A DNA stretch of 64,000 bases from Nephromyces sp. MM_2019 (lineage: Eukaryota; Apicomplexa; Aconoidasida; Nephromycida). The stretch covers positions 1 to 64,000 of the forward strand of contig JADHZB010000472.1 in assembly GCA_015657535.1 (NCBI GenBank). The letters are read 5' to 3'. Numbering within the stretch: position 1 is the first letter of the stretch; every line of letters begins with the position of its first letter. The position numbers and the translations under genes were made by a program. Below, piece after piece: positions 1 to 12,074 of this stretch. The notes below the pieces were generated by a model. The model had not been told where the DNA came from and made no database searches. It saw only the letters and a list, made by a program, of their open reading frames with translations.

Positions 1-616
1 TATATATATATATATATTTCTATTGAGTTGGAATTAGAATGTAAATATGTATATGTATATATATATATATTTGAATGTGTAGAAAATCCTTAACTTTATG
101 ATAATATTATTAAACAAATTTAATTACATATTCAAGGACTTAATTTATGTGTATTCATTATTAAACCCAAAATATCATCATAAATATGAGTTTTAAAAAG
201 CATTTCAGTATATATCGAAATAAATATATGTGTGTGTATGTATAGATACTATATTATACATCTTAATTAATACATTTTTGTATGTAGTAACTTGAATATC
301 AACCTTATGTGTAAATATAATATGTTTAGTAACTTTTTTAACAATTTTTATATGTATCAATTGATACACTATTAGATGTGTGTAAAATTGAAAATAAATT
401 TATAATTTAATTTTTATTCTGTTTGTAATACAGCCGTCTAAGCTTTCAATTTGTTAAGACAATCGATGTAACTAGTCGACCTGTTAAAATTTATGCAATT
501 AGTGACACACCTGAAATGAGTTTTTCAAAAGACTCTCGTGAAGATTCATGCCTTAATTGGCCTAGTTTGAGGTAAATTTACAAGTAAAATTAACAAAAGG
601 TCCATTAATTGTTGAT

Positions 617-690
617 ACACACATACAACACACACACACACACACGTACAGTACAAACACACACACACACACGCACAGTACAAACACACA

Positions 691-732
<42 letters not shown>

Positions 733-787
733 TATAAACAATATACACACACACACTATATAAACAATACACACACACACACTACAC
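617..787. repeat. CA/TG dinucleotide microsatellite
   Basis: Interrupted CA repeats, the longest uninterrupted part lying around 688-730, are separated by short interruptions such as GTACAGTACAAA and TATATAAACAATA. The interruptions are themselves repeated, so this is a compound array rather than a simple dinucleotide tract. Confidence 0.95.
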
Positions 788-2750
788 ATTACACAGTTTA
801 TACAGGAACATATTACATAAATAATTACACATTACATATACACACATAATATATAAACAGACATATATGTGTTATTCTATTTCTTAATTATTATAAATCC
901 CATATATTCATGATCCTAAGTAAATTTATATTCTCTAAATCATTACAATAGGATGATGAAACAATGATTAGATATGTTACACACATATATAACTTTTTAA
1001 TAATTTCATAACTGTAAATAAGTAAACATATTAAAATCACATGCACAATATTTTTCATTGGCTTGCAATTCAAATCATCTCATAGACATATAGCTTCATT
1101 CACATATTTACATACACACTCATACATATATATATATATATATATATATCTTTCAGGAAACGTAATGTATAAATATATAATAAATATCAAGACTTATACT
1201 ATAGAAATTTAATAACAATTCTCTTTTTTTTTTTTTTTTGAATCTATATAGATCCTTAATATAATTTCATTTTTCCTTTATATAATTCCTTTTTTTTAGA
1301 AAAGCAAAATACACACATATGTTTTATTTTGTGTGTAATAATTTATGTATAACTAATCTCAGTATCATTCAATCAAATGAAAGTAAATATTCCCAAATAA
1401 AATTTAAACTATATATATAATGTGTGTAGTAGATTTGTTACAAGGCACGATTCCCAAAGGATCATTTATTATATACTAGAATTATCTACATTACTATTAT
1501 ATATATATTTATATATTGATTAAATACACATAGATTGACTGTATTGATTATATCCTTCATCTTTAAGATATTTCCAAAGGTACAGTTAAAGATTAATAAT
1601 AAATACTGCTATACAATTACCTTGATTTCAATATACGTACACCTTTTTTAAAAGTGGAATTAGACATGGACATATATACACACAGAAGTAATTTGAATAT
1701 TACTTAAAAACACACACATTGGTATAAATAAATATAATGAATATTCAACTATATAAGCACATCTACACGTACAAACACTCACATCGAAATGAATATTAAA
1801 ATTTTTTATAATCATTATTTATTATATAAAAATGAGCCATTCATTGTTAATTAGTTTTGCTTTTGTAGCTAATTGTTTAAAAAAACCGAACCAACATTTT
1901 TCTATTAGAAATATATTATTTATAATTAGTTTGTAATAAAGCAATATTGCTATTTACAATTATTCAATTGAATTAATTTTGTAATAATATATAAATATTT
2001 GTATATGGTTTTAAGATTTTATACTCTATGTATATGATTTAAAAGAATTATTATTCATCCCAATGTATGTAAAATTAATTTTTGATCCAATCCTTAACAC
2101 ACACACTCTACCACTCACAATATCAAATAGTTATTCGTACAAATTAAATTAACGACTGTTTCTCAAGTATAAAAATTACATATACAATTCTGAATCTATA
2201 TTAAAATAGCAATAATAATAAAAATTGTTATAAAATTGTGTGCATTTTAAATAGATTTTATTTTTATTAGCAATTTAAATTTGTTTTGTGTTCTCAATTT
2301 TATCAGCATGTGTAATTTGACTCGATAATAAGTTGCTTAAATGTAACTTTGATCTTGTTGAATATATATAGGAATTATAGCTTTACTTAAATCAATTTTA
2401 TATTTGTTTTAATTTAAAACTCATTCGATTAGATTTCCCTAAGATGGGTTTACACAATATATATCGATAAGCTATGATTTAGTTCCATAAAATGTGAATC
2501 ATAACCTTTTCAACAGTAAAAAGCTTTTTACGCTTAAATAAATAAATAAAATGTATTAAATTTTACATAGAAATCAATTTATCATTAAAAAAATAAATTA
2601 TGTGTTTGAGTTTTTAAAAAGTGCTCAGTTCTTTACTATTAAATAAACTGAAATATAGATCATAAATTTTCCACATCATTCTTAATTATGAATAAAACAG
2701 AAACTATGAAATACATTTTTATCACTAATAGTCATAAATATATAGAGCTA

Positions 2751-2783
<33 letters not shown>

Positions 2784-2829
2784 ATAAAGGTTATTTATTA
2801 TATTTTGACCATCATACCTTACATATGAA

Positions 2830-3200
2830 GGCATAATGTGTACAACACATTTCTTATATTATTACATAACATTAATATATTGTATTGCTATATTACATGG
2901 CTACATTATGGCAACATATTATATTGTTGCATTAGACTATCAGGTTATACTCTTAAATTATATTGATATATTAAGTTATTATTACATTGTGCTACCACAT
3001 TATATTGTTACATTTTATTACTATATTATAATTTTGTGTTACTACAACATATCATATCATATTACTGCGTTGTACCATCACATCACACTATTTCATCGTG
3101 AAATTACGTTATATCATTTAATCATATTATCATACTATTTTGTTACATAATGTTATTATTATTATTTAGAGTGTTACATTCATAAATTATATTGCTATTA
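2830..3200. repeat. degenerate TATTRTTACAT-like low-complexity block
   Basis: The block is built from variants of short words such as ATTAYATTG and CTACATTAT, repeated with drift. A 104-codon open frame (2836-3150, +) crosses it, but its product is almost only Tyr, Ile, Leu and His in the pattern expected from translating the repeat. I treat the frame as a by-product of the repeat and not as a gene. Confidence 0.7.
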
Positions 3201-3532
3201 TATATACAGTTATATACATATATCAAAAAAGTAACCACACAATTGAGCATATATATAATGCTAGTGGTGTACGTACAGCTCGATTAGATAGAGAGCCCTA
3301 GCAGCTAGAACTGCTATAAATTTATATAACAAACTCCTAAGTAGTAACCTTTAAATTTACACAGCTTACAACACTTCAAAACAACAAAAGTGCTACAATA
3401 TATCTCATGTATCAACTTAGCACACAATTCGGTAGATTTTAGTTTAATATATAAACTTTTTTAAGAAGTAACAAAACTCAATAACCGCATCAAAAATAAT
3501 AAGTAACTAAAGCCTTACCCTTGACATTTAAA

Positions 3533-6500
3533 ATGAGCGATATCACTTATTTCCTAAAAGGTATATTGGACAAAGCTCACTCACAATGTGTAAGATGTTC
3601 TTGCTACTTACCCAATGAAAGATTTATAATAAGTGGTGGCCTAGACGGTCAAATCATAGTATGGAATGAAATCTTCGAAGAATCAAACTCGTCATCAAGT
3701 TCAACACAAAACAAGAAATTCAAGCCTTTACATAAATTTAGCCCTCATATAGGGTTTGTGCTTAGCCTATATAAATCGATCAACCAGTACTTTTATTCTG
3801 GAGGGGGAGACCATAAAGTTTTCAGACATTCAACCATAGATTTCTCACTAATAAACTCTTTTATAGTAAGTGCTTGCTTGATTAAGCAAGCACTTACTAA
3901 TATAATTTTTTTGAGCTATTCCGTGAACAATTTTTTGAATCTTACGTAGATATGTACGATCACTTTTGATTAGAAAACTTGGCTTTACTTTGGAGATTCA
4001 CAATACTGATATTTTTCCACTTATAAAAGAACTAAAATTATATATGCAATTCGAAAACTTATTTTATGGCTACATCTGTATTACACGCTTTCCCATGCAC
4101 ACCTTAGGGCCACACTGGACCTGTAAATTCAATTGTTGAAAGTTCTTGGAACGAATTAATTACGGGCAGTTGGGATGGTACCGCTCGAATTTGGAACATC
4201 ACAACGAATGAGTGCGTGAAGGTCCTTTCTGGGCATAATTATGCAGGTAATCTCAAACATTCCACATTTTGATAAAGAATTGCACGATCATTAAAGTTTG
4301 GAAAAATTTTCCCTTCTTTTAACTTCCTACAGTTTGTATATGTGTCCTTCCAAACAATACAATTCTGACTGGATCACAAGAAAAGTCCATAAAATTTTGG
4401 GAAGACTACCAACAAAAGCATGTTATACAAAGTAATTTAAGTTTTTACCATGAAGAATCAAAGAATTTGAAAAGATATCGTCTCTTCATCAGTCTATTCC
4501 AAATTTTATAATCCTCTAAAAATATAAATATTCATTATTTAATTACACTTACTTCAGATGCACACAGTGATATAATACGAAAAATGGTTACTTTAAATGA
4601 TGGGTTCCTTTCTGTCTCAAATGATTCGACTATAAAATTTTGGCTGACCGACGGATCAGAAGTTGCGCAGTTCACAGGGCATAATTCATTCATTTTTGGT
4701 AATAATAGTCAGAAACGGCTAAAATATATATGAACTTCAAATGATTAACTGTTTCTACTTCTATTTCATTAATCCCAGATGTGATGGTATCCAAATATCA
4801 TCAAGATCACTTTTTTACAACATCAGAAGACCACAGCCTGAAAATATGGAGCCTATATTCTCCACACTGTTTAAAAACCATACGCCACCCCTCGACTATA
4901 TGGCAGGTTTGACTCCAAATTAAAAAACTTAAATCTTAGCAAACTTTTGTTTGTTTTTATAGTTCTATGTCCTTTGGCACTACTACTATTTAATAATATC
5001 TACAAATTAAAACTTCTTTTTTATAATTCTGAAATAGGTAGTTGAAACGCCTGAGGGTGACATTATTACTTGCTGTGAAGATGGAAATCTTTAGTAATAA
5101 GATATTAAAAATTTTTATTATATATAAATTATTTATCAAATTAACTTGATATCCTATTTACTCAAGTGTTTGGTCACCATATGAAGATCTATCTCTCCCC
5201 TTAGCCGAAAGAGAAGCATTTGAAGCTGCTGTTGAAAAGGTACATAGCATAAGCATAGAGAAGTTTGACGTTTGATAAACTTTTCTCTATTATCTACAAT
5301 TAGGATTCAGAGAATCAAAGCTCAGACATCAATCTTAATAAGCTTCCAGACATTAGAGACATTGGGGTAGATTTATTAACTTTTTATATTGACTTATTTT
5401 GATTACTTATAATTCAGACATTTTTGGCATTAAAATTATTTTTGCTGTAGCCATATATTAGTTTATAATTTATGTCTTATTATCACAATTACTGTTAACC
5501 CTTAAATTATAACAATTTATACGATCTTTTTTCAACACCCTTTATCATGCTTTCCTAAGAAATATAGGGGTAAAAGTCAGGGCCAAACAAAGTTGTTCAG
5601 AGATAATGATAAAGCAATAGCTTTTCAATGGGACCAATCTGGATGGAAAATGATAGGGGAGGCAGTGTCTTCACCACCGTAAGTAAACTGTGAATTTTAA
5701 GTTTCATCGCTGAAGAAAGTAAATATCCCGTGTAACTTCAAAATTTGAACTCATTCAGATCAAAAACTCATTATAATGGTGATATTGTAAGTGGATAGAT
5801 TTTATTTCTACAAAAGAGAACTCCAAGAGGATCAATTATTGCTTTCAGATTTTCCCCAAAGGCGATTATGATTATGTATTTGATGTTGAGATTTCACAAC
5901 GCTCTGGAACAAAGAAATTACCTTACAAGTAAAATTATTTTAATTTTTTCTCTTTACCTCGAAATCCTTGTTAAAATAAATACATTAGCAACGGAGACAA
6001 TATGCTAATTGTTGCTGAAAACTTTTGTGCACGAGAAAACATATCGAAAGACAACTGTCAACAGATAATCGAGTTCATAGAACAGAATACCTCAACAAAA
6101 TTTAATGGATCTAATTTATCCCAAAATGTAGGAAAAATTGATATTAATCTCAAATTGATATATACTTTCATTAAATTATTATTTCACAATTAACTAGACA
6201 CCTTCTCGTCACCAATATGACAGTTCTCCTAATCATCCAAATACTGTACCCAAATTGAAGCACTTCCCAATTATGAAATATACAAGCTTCAATAACTGCA
6301 ATACTGATATAATTCTTGAAAAAATACAAAATTCAAATAATGCTTATGACGAAACAAAAACAGTAATGAGATTAAAACTTTAATCTTTAGCACATATAAA
6401 AATGCTTTTTACTCGCAGTTCAAATTGAACAACACTCAAATTGGGAAATTGAAAGCTTGTCTCACAAAAATTAACTCAAAAGATTTCATTCGGCAAAAAT

Positions 6501-7386
6501 TCAAGTATTTTAACTTTATTTTATAGCCCAAACATACACAATTTATTGCTTGTAAATTTTAGCGAAGGGGAAATTTATCTCTTATTTAGAGAGCTAGGCC
6601 AGTGGCCTACAGAAGACTTTTTACCAATAATGGACATCTGGAGAGCAATTGCCCTTCATCCAGACATATCTAGTCTATTTAAAGGAACGGATCAAGGGTA
6701 AATTAATAATAGACCCATAAATATATACAATATGAGAAACTTAATGCAATCTCTTTTAAGTTGGCAGTTCATTTCTATAGCTCTTATGAGTTTCTCACAA
6801 AATAAGGATGGCCCTTTAAGTATTTGCGCATTGCGCTTTCTCACTAATCTCTTTGAACTCTCAACTGTAAGGAGTGGGATGCTAAGATGGCAAAAAAATG
6901 TAGGCAAAAGGCTAAAATTCTATATTGAATATATTTTCATATTTTGATTTACTTAATTAGATACTTGATTCTTTGAAAGTGGCTAGTAATTCTACCAACA
7001 AATCGGTAAGAATTGCTTTCAGCTCCTTACTTTTTAATTATTCCAAGGCTTTACATGAGAAAAATGAGCTAGAACCTAAATTTCAGGTAAGGTTCAACCT
7101 TTATTTACCTTTTAATCTAAACCCTCACCTTTAATTCTTATTGCAAATCAATAAGGTTTGTGAATCACTTAAAGACATGATTGCCAGTGAATCTATTTTA
7201 GGTTCTTTCCATAAATGCATTGTATCTATTGCTACACTTTTTTATAATGATAAAGCCATCATCACATCTTACAAGTCCGAAATTTCCAAAACTTTTGAAA
7301 TGGAACACCTAAAGAAATTTTTTGAAGATCGCTCTATAAAAGAGACATATGATGAACTCCAGACTTACATAGCTTCACAGAAATAA
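3533..7386 (+). CDS. PLAA: PLAA/Doa1/Ufd3 ubiquitin-binding WD40-PFU-PUL protein
   Basis: Doa1/PLAA binds ubiquitin and Cdc48/p97 and acts in ubiquitin recycling, ERAD-linked and ribophagy-like turnover in the cytosol and nucleus. I read 18 exons whose phases all agree, giving about 759 residues, close to yeast and human lengths. The N-terminal half is a WD40 propeller (motifs such as GGLDGQIIVWNE, GSWDGTARIWN, SQEKSIKFWED and SNDSTIKFWL). A PFU domain follows (exon 5560-5678: RGKSQGQTKLFRDN, then AFQWDQSGWKMIGE). The C-terminal PUL domain starts near the exon at 6198 and runs to the stop. Start ATG at 3533; an in-frame TTG at 3521 is not needed. Exons: 3533-3865, 4108-4246, 4333-4431, 4558-4698, 4779-4906, 5038-5093, 5167-5239, 5304-5366, 5560-5678, 5759-5786, 5849-5928, 5989-6127, 6198-6362, 6419-6504, 6563-6697, 6761-6899, 6961-7086, 7156-7386. 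The first 5' splice site lies inside a perfect inverted repeat. Confidence 0.93.
3864..3899. repeat. perfect 16-bp inverted repeat over a 5' splice site
   Basis: The left arm 3864-3879 (TAGTAAGTGCTTGCTT) and right arm 3884-3899 (AAGCAAGCACTTACTA) are exact reverse complements around a GATT loop. The left arm contains the GTAAGT donor of PLAA intron 1 at 3866, so in the pre-mRNA the donor would lie inside a strong hairpin. Confidence 0.95.
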
Positions 7387-7836
7387 TAAAATCAAATATT
7401 ATCTAAAACAATTGATTATAATTCATCTATAATATAAAATAGTTTTTACATTTTGTATACCTCCGAATTGGTAAATAGATTTATATTATAATTTTAAAAT
7501 ATGTAGCATCAAGCATACTTTGTGTATGTCTGGCTACACTTCCTTTTTGCTTTTGGAAATATATAGCTAAGCTATAATAGAAAATCATCTCTTAGAAATA
7601 AAAAAATGAATTTTTCAATCTACTCCTTACGTTATATGGATTTGTACAAACTTGAAATAGAAAAAAGTAGTGTAAATACTCTAACTTAATTACAGTTTAG
7701 AGAATGCGAAACAGGTTTGACATAATTTTTAAAACCCAATAGATTACTTTTAATTATTCTGATGAATTTTATCAAATACGATAACAAATTATAAACACTA
7801 AAACAACCTATTTTTCCTCCAATCTATACCAATACA
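7387..7836. other. intergenic region PLAA to telobox Myb gene
   Basis: This is 450 bp of AT-rich DNA between two genes on the same strand. It must hold the 3' end of PLAA and the promoter of the Myb gene. I see no motif I can defend. Confidence 0.6.
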
Positions 7837-8699
7837 ATGTTAAAAGGCTTACTATCAGATGCTTCATCTAATTATCCATGCCAATGCCATTCAAGTCAAA
7901 TAAGTCCCCAATATGATGCTAGATCTAATTTTAGAAAAGAAAATGCAATACTGAAAAAAGAACTACATGCCATAAGCAAATTAACAGTATCGCTTATGGA
8001 TGTTTTGGCAAAGATTTCTACAGATTACAAAAACAAGAATTTATTTATTCATTCAGAGCAAGCTGAAAGTAATTTAAAGGAATCTGAAAGTAAACACCTG
8101 TAATATTTTAACTTTTTATCTGAATCAATCAATCACTGTATATTTTCAATAGGAAGCACTATAAATTATAAGATAGTAAAAGAAAACTCGTTAAAATTAT
8201 TTGAAAAGAAAATAGCCTTTAGCTCAGTTTCTTCGAATAAGTAAGTGTTAAAGCACTACTTACATAAATAAGAAATCAAAACTCAAAATTTATTATTCTA
8301 AGGAATAAAAAATTTAAATTTAGCGAAAATGGAGAAAAAAGGGTTAGTAAACTTGAAAGTTTAATATTTAAAAAAATCCTGTAATAAATTATAGCCTAGA
8401 CGAAAAAGGAAATTTTGGACAAGAGAAGGTTTGCTATATCTGATTAATAATGATAGATTAGATAATGAACAAAGTTTTTCCACTCTGTGCAGAAATCGAG
8501 TTTCTAAAAGATGGAATCAAAAAGTTTGGGTGCTCAAGCTGGTCTAAATTGCTTAAACTTTACGAGTTCCCTCCATATAGGTAAAAATCATTGAATTACA
8601 TTTTTATGACTTTCCTGTGAAAATGGCCTAAATTTCAGAACGTCTGTTGACCTAAAGGATAAATGGCGCAACTTAAAAGGAAAAACTTCCTTAAATTGA
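7837..8699 (+). CDS. small single-Myb protein with telobox
   Basis: Six exons with consistent phases (7837-8089, 8153-8240, 8303-8342, 8395-8428, 8493-8580, 8639-8699) give about 187 residues. The N-terminal third has two CxC-like cysteines and a short coiled coil (around residues 35-65, ENAILKKELHAISKL). A basic stretch rich in Lys/Arg (KRPRRKRK) precedes one C-terminal Myb/SANT domain: FWTREEIEFLKDGIKKFG, then SSWSKLLKLYEF, then RTSVDLKDKWRNLKGK. The third helix VDLKDKWRN matches the telobox consensus VDxKDKxRN of TRF1/2, Taz1, Tbf1 and plant TRFL/TRB proteins, which bind double-stranded telomeric repeats. The coiled coil could mediate dimerisation. The function is inferred from the motif only; binding to a non-telomeric telobox-like promoter site is the main alternative. 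Confidence 0.85.
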
Positions 8700-9700
8700 T
8701 TTTTAGTCCAGAACTTGTTAAGAAATAAGAAACTCGTAACAGGATTGTTAACAATTGCTCACGAAGAATACAAAACATTATTAGCCTTGAAATAGCTAGT
8801 CTAAGAGCTAGTCATAGTACTTGTTTTCGATAATTTTTTTACTTACCATTTAGACTGTTAATAAAATAGCATAACATAATAAACTTGGATTACTCTTTTA
8901 CTTCAAATTTTTAGCCAATAAAAACTAGCTATAAAATTAAGCTAGTGTAAAAGTTTACTTAAGTGGTTTAATTTATTGATGATAAATGTTGTAGTTAACC
9001 TTGATTTGTTAGCTAAATTAAATTTTTCTTGTAAATAAATAATTAAAACCAGTTCTAGTGTTAGCTGATTGTTACGAAGTGGACAAGTTATAGTGGACTT
9101 TTTAGTTGTTATTTAAAATTTCATTTTGCATAAAATTCCAACCATTAGGTTTCATAAGTCCACAAATTTGATAAATAAATCATTGTATCCATTATAAAGT
9201 TTTATGTAAACTAAAATTATCTTAAATGTATATTGCAAATTATTAAGTTATTATTTGTGAGCTACTTATTACTATCAATCTTCAGAAACATTTTTACTTT
9301 GTACTAATTACTTAAACTTTTCTTGAAACAATGTTAAAAATGCTTCAATTCCTTATATACTGATTAAATTACTCTTTTTAATGTGAACTTGGCTCTGGAA
9401 GGTTTTAAATTTATCAACTTATCGCATAGACTGTAATAAGCAATTGCCAAGAAAGTTAATACTAAAAATTCAACTGAAACACACTATAATACAGTTTTAA
9501 ATTTTTATGGTTTCTGTGGGTTATAAAAACAATTTTAAGTTGTTATTTTGGTGCTAAAATCATAGCCACAGTGTAACAGGTCTTCTATAGCTTGGTGGTA
9601 ATAATGATATAAAATTTCGAATTATGTTTCCGGTGAAAAATCTATTTATAGTATCTTAGTTATATGTATCAATTTGGTGCCATAACGTCTCTTAAGGTCA
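8700..9700. other. intergenic region Myb gene to AP2-ACDC gene
   Basis: This is one kilobase of AT-rich sequence with no exon-like frame on either strand. TAGCTA/AGCTAG hexamers recur (for example 8795-8815 and 8926-8946) but are loosely spaced and also occur in other intergenic parts of the window. Confidence 0.6.
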
Positions 9701-10895
9701 ATGGCACGTGCATTACGTCGTTCGAAAATGAAAAATTATTTAGAGCTAGAGGGTGGTGGCGCTGAGATTGATGAAGGTGATTTAGAACCTGAGGATCAAA
9801 ACGATCCTAATTTTATTTCGGAATCACACCAAGATAATTATGACGAAGAATTTAAAATTGAGAAAGATGAAGAAGTTAGTGTAAGTAAAGCTAGAGGGCC
9901 GAAACAAAATATAAATAAAAATAAGTTTTACATATCGAAAGAAAAGTCTATCATGAAAGCCGAACAGCTACCTAGAGTAGGAGGTGTGTGTTTTGATAAA
10001 AACCGTCAACGCTGGATAGCTCATTGGAAAATTTGTGGTAAATACGTTAAAAATTACTTTCCTGTAAGTAACTATGGTTTTGAAGAGGCTCGAAGACTTG
10101 CTGTTAAATGCCGACAGGATGCTGAAGAAAAATACAAGTTACCAGCCATACAATTAAGGCATGATAAGCGTTCCAAAAAATCTAGACCCATGACTCTACA
10201 AGAAAAACAGTTGACTCAAAAAGCTGCTGAAACATTTTTTGATGCTAGTGAGAATGTTTGGGTAACAATTTATAGCTACTATGAAAAATTTCCAGTAGAT
10301 CTTTATGGTTTTGCGGAAGCTAAAAAGAAAGCATTTAACTGTAGGAAACAACATGAAATACCTATAGAAATTAAACACTCTAAGGGAGGTGAATCATATA
10401 GCGTGAAAGAGGTAAATATGCAAATATGCTTTATTACCTTTAATTTGTTTATCTTGGCAAGTTTAGGCATATGCTAGCTTAAATTTATTTTTAATTACTT
10501 TTTTTCAAGTTTAAGCTACAATTTCTAAATTTCATTCTGTATAAACTTTTGATCTTGGTAATAATAAATTATAGGAAAACAAGATCGAAGAAGAGGCATC
10601 AGAACCCCCTCTAAAGATTACACAGGAAGCAATCCAAATTATAATAAATGATCTTAAAGATACGTGCCTGCCAAACTTAAAAGATTATTTTGAGGCTGAA
10701 AATGATTTTTTAGTTTACAATGAAAATTTGGAATATCATAATAAAGGTTTACGATATGCAAAAGACCTGGATCAACTTCAGCCTTATTTGTATTTATTTC
10801 AGGATTGCATATTAAATCACCTGTTGCCATCTAACAAAACCTTAGTATCACAAATAGAGTTAATAAAGGAGCTATACAAAATGAGTAACAAATAG
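9701..10895 (+). CDS. ApiAP2 transcription factor with C-terminal ACDC domain
   Basis: Two exons (9701-10411, 10575-10895) give 343 residues. After an acidic, low-complexity N-terminus comes an AP2 DNA-binding domain at about residues 88-135 (GGVCFDKNRQRWIAHWK, then NYGFEEARRLAVKCRQDAEE), with the expected strand-Trp-strand-helix pattern. A second, degenerate AP2-like copy follows at about 180-225 (ENVWVTIYSYYEKFP, then LYGFAEAKKKAFNCRKQ). The second exon encodes an ACDC domain (AP2-coincident domain, mainly at the C-terminus; ITQEAIQIIINDLKDTCLP onward). AP2 plus ACDC is an apicomplexan combination seen in sequence-specific regulators and heterochromatin-associated factors. Target genes cannot be inferred. 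Confidence 0.92.
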
Positions 10896-12074
10896 CCTGT
10901 AGAAAACTTCTACAGCGCTTGTTACAAAATTAATTCAACTTCAATCCCCAATTGAACCATGAAAGCTTTAAGATATTGTTGGTAATAAAGCCAAATCAAA
11001 ATTTTGTTGCTAAAAAAACTAGTTTAAATTCATATCACTTAATTAAAAAAATCTGTTTCAGCTTTCCGATAAATTAATCTAAATTTATGCAAAAATGATT
11101 TGTTACCAAGGGTAATTAAAATTACTCGTCGAATTAGTTGTTTATTGCTCAATAGATTTTCTATTAGTGTTTCATCTTTAAATACTCATTGAAAGTAAGA
11201 TAGGTTTAGCTAGAAAATCGTAAACTTGAAAAATTCAGAAAGGATTACTTTGAACTAATTAAATTGTATAGCAAAAATGGAGGATAAAGTGGATGTCCAT
11301 ATAAATCTAAACGATTTTAGGGACGTGAGTAAAGTAACAGTCTAATTTTCTAAGCATGCTAAAGAGTTACAAAACTGAATTAGATATTTGTTAATGTTAT
11401 ATACTTATGTGTAAATAATTCCAAATTATTGGCTATGCTTGCCTAGGTGTCAAAAATTGTTTAGTAGCGCTTCTATGTGCTCTAAATGTTGTAAATTCTT
11501 TCTAATTTCGTGTAAAATATCTTAGTTTATCTTATAGTAATTCCAAAAGGTTATGAAAAATTTCTTGTATTAAAAAAAGTAATGGTGCAATCACGAGTAA
11601 TAGGTGTTTAATTTTCTATTTGATTTAACTATTTATCCAATATATAAGAAGCCCCAAAAATTCATTCTTAATTCCTTAAATTTTAATTCTCTAATTTTTT
11701 GAAACAAAAGTGTCTTAATAAAATTTATTTAAGATTCCTAAATTATTTTGAAAATAAATTTAACAGGCGATAACTCATCAATTGAAGGTCTATATAGTAA
11801 TAAGTGTGTATATAAAATCTATGAAAGTTGATAGATTATGATTTCATTAGTATTAAAAACATAAATTTACAGAGAAATTGTTTCAAACAATAGAAAATCA
11901 AACAAAAAGATTTGATTCGAGACTTAAACTAATATCAGTTTTTATACTTTAGGTCAAAATTTATGTAAACAAGAGGAAAATTAAAATTTAATAGCTATTA
12001 AAACATAGCATTTAAGAAACTTAACTCATTGATAAATAACTCGCATCGTGATTCCATATTAAAAATCATCAAAC
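10896..12074. other. convergent intergenic region
   Basis: This 1.2-kb AT-rich gap lies between the 3' ends of the AP2-ACDC gene (+) and Kelch13 (-). No exon-like frame or conserved motif was seen. Confidence 0.6.

Larger units (their letters stand above)
1..3532. repeat. gene-free AT-rich region with microsatellites
   Basis: No credible coding exon was found on either strand. The stretch holds TA dinucleotide runs (about 1-17, 57-70, 1128-1150, 2756-2780), a long CA/TG microsatellite (about 617-787), poly-T runs near 1220 and a degenerate low-complexity block (about 2830-3200). Open frames here are translations of simple repeats, for example Cys-Val alternation from the CA tract or Tyr/Ile-rich peptides. 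It could be a large intergenic or subtelomeric region; no telomere repeat was seen. Confidence 0.7.

Noticed and set aside
546..752. Cys/Val-rich open frame on the minus strand
   Set aside because: It is the translation of the CA/TG microsatellite.
2836..3150. 104-codon open frame with possible membrane character
   Set aside because: Composition is fully explained by the degenerate TATTRTTACAT-like repeat; no splice partners or start context.
3272..3340. tRNA-like fold (AGCTCGATTAGATAGAG followed by a 6-bp hairpin)
   Set aside because: The anticodon loop would be six bases, and no T-arm (GTTCRA) or matching acceptor stem follows.
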